Positions 6,294-7,916 of a DNA stretch of 7,916 bases are shown one piece after another. Position 1 is the first letter of the stretch. Every line of letters starts with the position of its first letter. Position numbers and translations under genes: made by a program. Source of the stretch: Acidobacteriota bacterium (GTDB taxonomy: Bacteria > Acidobacteriota > Terriglobia > Terriglobales > Acidobacteriaceae); the NCBI GenBank assembly GCA_019510535.1, contig JAEKKE010000396.1:1-7916 (forward strand). The letters are read 5' to 3'. Below the pieces are notes generated by a model, which had not been told where the DNA came from, did no database searches, and saw only the letters and a list, made by a program, of their open reading frames with translations.

Positions 6294-6318
6294 AACTCAA
6301 GAAGGGAGCAAGATATCC

Positions 6319-7077
6319 ATGAAGGTCACAGGAAACACGATTCTGATTACGGGCGGCGGCTCCGGTCTTGGCCGCGGCCTCGCCGAAGCCTTTCACAAGC
6401 GCGGTAATAGCGTCGTCATCGCCGGCCGCCGTAAAGAGTTGTTGGATCAGGTCGCCGCCGCGAATCCCGGCATCGTTGGGGTACAGCTCGATGTGCAGAG
6501 CGAGGCTTCCATCAATGCCTTCGCCGCGGAGTTGACGGCAAAGTATCCCGCTCTGAATGTGCTCATCAACATGGCCGGCATCATGAAGACAGAACAGGTC
6601 ATCGATCCCAAGGCTGCTGAGGAGACCATCAACACCAACCTCCTGGCGCCGATCCGGTTGACCGCCGCACTTCTGCCCACACTGCAGAAGCAGCCGAGTG
6701 CGACCATCATGAACGTCAGTTCCGGGCTGGCCTTCACGCCCCTTGCGCTGACCCCGACCTACTCGGCCACCAAGGCGGCAATCCACTCCTGGTCGCAGTC
6801 CCTGCGCTACCAGTTGAAGGGCAGCAGCGTCGAAGTTCTGGAACTGGCCCCGCCCTATGTGCAGACCGAGTTGCTCGGACCGCACCAGAAGAGCGATCCC
6901 CGGGCCATGCCTCTGCACGCCTTCATCGACGAGACCATGCAAATTCTGGAAACCCAGCCGCAGGCAAAGGAGATCCTGGTGAAGAACGTCCATCCGCTAC
7001 GCTTCGCCGGCGACTTCAACGCCGAAAAGTTCGACGCCTGGTTCGAGCAGTTCAACACCCTGCTCGCCGGCCACTAA
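6319..7077 (+). CDS. Short-chain dehydrogenase/reductase (DltE-like SDR)
   Basis: A 252-residue cytoplasmic oxidoreductase of the classical SDR family, of the type often labelled DltE-like (COG3967). The Rossmann start ITGGGSGLG (10-18) binds the dinucleotide. Arg37-Arg38 after the second strand suggests NADP(H) preference. Further motifs are LDV (57-59), NMAG (84-87, where NNAG is usual), TNLLAPI (106-112), the catalytic Ser in MNVSSG (131-136) and Tyr148/Lys152 in YSATK. LAPPYVQTELLG (176-187) fits the substrate-loop region. There is no signal peptide. Start ATG 6319 has AAGGGAG at 6302-6308. The same frame runs open upstream through the divergent regulator gene, but that is incidental. The divergent HxlR gene and shared 96-base gap imply control by that regulator. 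The substrate (an alcohol, aldehyde or ketone) is not predictable. Confidence 0.94.
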   Translation: MKVTGNTILITGGGSGLGRGLAEAFHKRGNSVVIAGRRKELLDQVAAANPGIVGVQLDVQSEASINAFAAELTAKYPALNVLINMAGIMKTEQVIDPKAAEETINTNLLAPIRLTAALLPTLQKQPSATIMNVSSGLAFTPLALTPTYSATKAAIHSWSQSLRYQLKGSSVEVLELAPPYVQTELLGPHQKSDPRAMPLHAFIDETMQILETQPQAKEILVKNVHPLRFAGDFNAEKFDAWFEQFNTLLAGH

Positions 7078-7090
7078 GGAGAAGCACGAA

Positions 7091-7122
7091 CCGGGTGCCC
7101 CGGGTCCCTAAAGGGACCTGGG
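7091..7122. repeat. GC-rich hairpin of the CCGGGTGCCCC type
   Basis: CCCGGGTCCC (7099-7108) pairs with GGGACCTGGG (7113-7122), a 10-bp stem with one G-T wobble and a TAAA loop. It is preceded by CCGGGTGCCC (7091-7100). This resembles intergenic hairpins with a CCGGGTGCCCC lead-in that I recall as numerous in acidobacterial genomes. It lies 13 bases after the dehydrogenase stop codon, so it may also act in 3'-end formation. The 9-mer GGGTATTCG at its right edge (7120-7128) also occurs in the hairpin at 4723-4731. Confidence 0.5.
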
Positions 7123-7155
7123 TATTCGCGCTACGCGCGAACCGCTTTTTGTTTT
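7121..7155 (+). terminator. Rho-independent terminator after the short-chain dehydrogenase gene
   Basis: TTCGCGC (7125-7131) and GCGCGAA (7135-7141) form a perfect 7-bp stem with a TAC loop, extendable by GG/CC across a 2-base bulge. After CCGC comes the T-rich run TTTTTGTTTT (7146-7155). It lies about 50 bases after the stop codon at 7077 and would insulate the downstream PLP enzyme gene. It shares bases with the right arm of the preceding hairpin, so the two cannot both form at full length. Confidence 0.72.
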
Positions 7156-7169
7156 AGCGTCGAGAAGAT

Positions 7170-7201
7170 ATTCAATGATTCACGCATCCAATCATTCAAT
7201 T
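7170..7201. repeat. ATTCAAT imperfect palindrome
   Basis: ATTCAATGATT (7170-7180) is the reverse complement of AATCATTCAAT (7190-7200) except for one base, around a 9-base centre. The AT-rich word ATTCAATT (7194-7201) also occurs at 3277-3284 and 3293-3300 in the other AT-rich palindrome. It lies just before the PLP enzyme start. It is either a dispersed repeat copy or part of that gene's control region. Confidence 0.45.
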
Positions 7202-7226
7202 CGCTTCTCTCAGTAGACTGGTATTC

Positions 7227-7916
7227 ATGTATCCCGGCCGATCGCTCATCACTCCGCTTGTTCCCATTGCCCTGGACGATCATCCGCCTATCTGGTGCAA
7301 GCTTGAGTTTTTGAATCCGTCGGGATCGACCAAAGACCGCATCGCCCGCTTCATCCTGGAGAAGGCCTACCGCGAAGGCCGCATCAAAGAAGGCGACCTT
7401 ATCGCAGAGGCAAGCTCCGGCTCTACTTCGATTGCGATGGCGCTTGTCTCCGCGCAGATGGGTTTCCGCTTCATCGCCGTGATGCCAGAGGGAGTTTCAG
7501 CCGAGCGTGCGATGATGATCCGCGGCTACGGCGGCGAGATCATCCTTACCCCGAAGGAAGAGGGCATCTTCGGCGCTCTGCGCGAGGTGCAGCGCCTTGG
7601 CCGCGAAGAAGGAGCTTTCCTTCCGCTGCAGTTTGAAAACGAAGATAACGCCCGCGCGCATCGGGTCGGCACCGCGCACGAGGTCATCAACCAGATTCCC
7701 GGCGGATCGGTAGCTGCGGTGGTGAGCGGTGTCGGCACCGGCGGAACCCTGGTTGGTCTCTACGAGGGCCTTTGCGACTCCGGGTGTAAAGTCGTTCCTG
7801 TAGTTGCGCGCCCTATCAACCGCACCAGCTTCGGTGATGTTGAGTGCTGCAGCTTCTCCGCCCGTATTCCCGGTGTCGTCGACCGCCTCAGCAAGATCTT
7901 CCGCGAAGACCGCCTT
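7227..7916 (+). CDS. Cysteine synthase family PLP-dependent enzyme (3' end outside window)
   Basis: The frame is open from ATG 7227 to the last base, giving 230 residues of a family usually near 300. It is a fold-type II PLP enzyme of the cysteine synthase/cystathionine beta-synthase family (beta-replacement or beta-elimination on serine derivatives). Visible parts are KLEFLNPSGSTKDRIA (25-40) with the PLP Lys36; EASSGSTSIAMA (61-72), the substrate loop; MPEGVSAERAMMIRGYGGEIILTP (86-109, in the usual MP...S.ER....YGAE form); QFENEDNARAHR (135-146); and the PLP-phosphate loop SGVGTGGT (167-174). The Asn of the canonical TSGNTG loop is Ser66 and the last Gly is Ser68, so O-acetylserine sulfhydrylase activity is not assured; cysteine desulfhydrase-like members carry SGST variants. 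No clear Shine-Dalgarno sequence precedes the ATG. TAGACT at 7214-7219 could be a -10 element of a leaderless transcript. The family is sure; the exact reaction is open. Confidence 0.9.
   Translation, partial: MYPGRSLITPLVPIALDDHPPIWCKLEFLNPSGSTKDRIARFILEKAYREGRIKEGDLIAEASSGSTSIAMALVSAQMGFRFIAVMPEGVSAERAMMIRGYGGEIILTPKEEGIFGALREVQRLGREEGAFLPLQFENEDNARAHRVGTAHEVINQIPGGSVAAVVSGVGTGGTLVGLYEGLCDSGCKVVPVVARPINRTSFGDVECCSFSARIPGVVDRLSKIFREDRL

Noticed and set aside
5941..6318. N-terminal extension of the dehydrogenase frame across the divergent regulator
   Set aside because: The SDR fold begins at MKVTGNTILITGG from ATG 6319. The upstream part is antisense to HxlR and has no domain.
6223..6993. 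Minus-strand open frame extending the HxlR frame upstream over the dehydrogenase
   Set aside because: It is antisense to a clear SDR gene. HxlR homology and a good ribosome binding site place the start at 6222.

Overview
The window is a GC-rich stretch of ordinary bacterial chromosome. It carries eight protein-coding genes, two of them cut by the window edges, and no RNA gene, transposase, phage gene or CRISPR array. The best guess for the source is Acidobacteriota, class Terriglobia (Granulicella/Terriglobus/Edaphobacter-like). Two things point there. One is a secreted protein of a type I associate with that phylum. The other is intergenic elements that resemble short dispersed repeats I recall from those genomes: a TGTCATCCTGA...GAAGGACCTGC element, a CCGGGTGCCCC hairpin and AT-rich ATTCAATT palindromes. 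This assignment is inference, because no database search was possible.

Layout. Bases 1-3189 hold a two-gene plus-strand unit: the C-terminal two thirds of acetate kinase (ackA), then, after 27 bases, a complete phosphoketolase (xfp). Phosphoketolase splits xylulose-5-phosphate and/or fructose-6-phosphate with phosphate into acetyl-phosphate plus an aldose phosphate. Acetate kinase can turn the acetyl-phosphate into acetate and ATP, so the pair forms a compact phosphoketolase shunt. A nested AT-rich inverted repeat (3184-3302) separates xfp from a convergent alpha/beta hydrolase (3295-4191, minus) and supplies or overlaps both stop codons. Divergent from the hydrolase is a small DUF2164 protein (4299-4580, plus).

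Bases 4581-4861 contain no credible gene. They hold a dispersed-repeat-like element and a strong 12-bp hairpin. On the minus strand follow a secreted protein of unknown function (4862-5695) and an HxlR-type regulator (5797-6222). The regulator is divergent from a classical short-chain dehydrogenase (6319-7077), and the 96-base gap holds an imperfect palindrome that is a good operator candidate. This is the common arrangement of an HxlR regulator next to the oxidoreductase it controls.

After the dehydrogenase come two consecutive hairpins, the second a Rho-independent terminator, and another ATTCAATT palindrome. The window ends inside a fold-type II PLP enzyme of the cysteine synthase family (7227-7916, incomplete at its 3' end), which has unusual residues in its substrate/PLP loop.

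I found no evidence of a new multi-gene system. The points most worth a second look are the substituted nucleotide-binding loop in acetate kinase, the non-canonical SGSTS loop in the PLP enzyme, the HxlR operator candidate, and the set of small palindromic intergenic elements.
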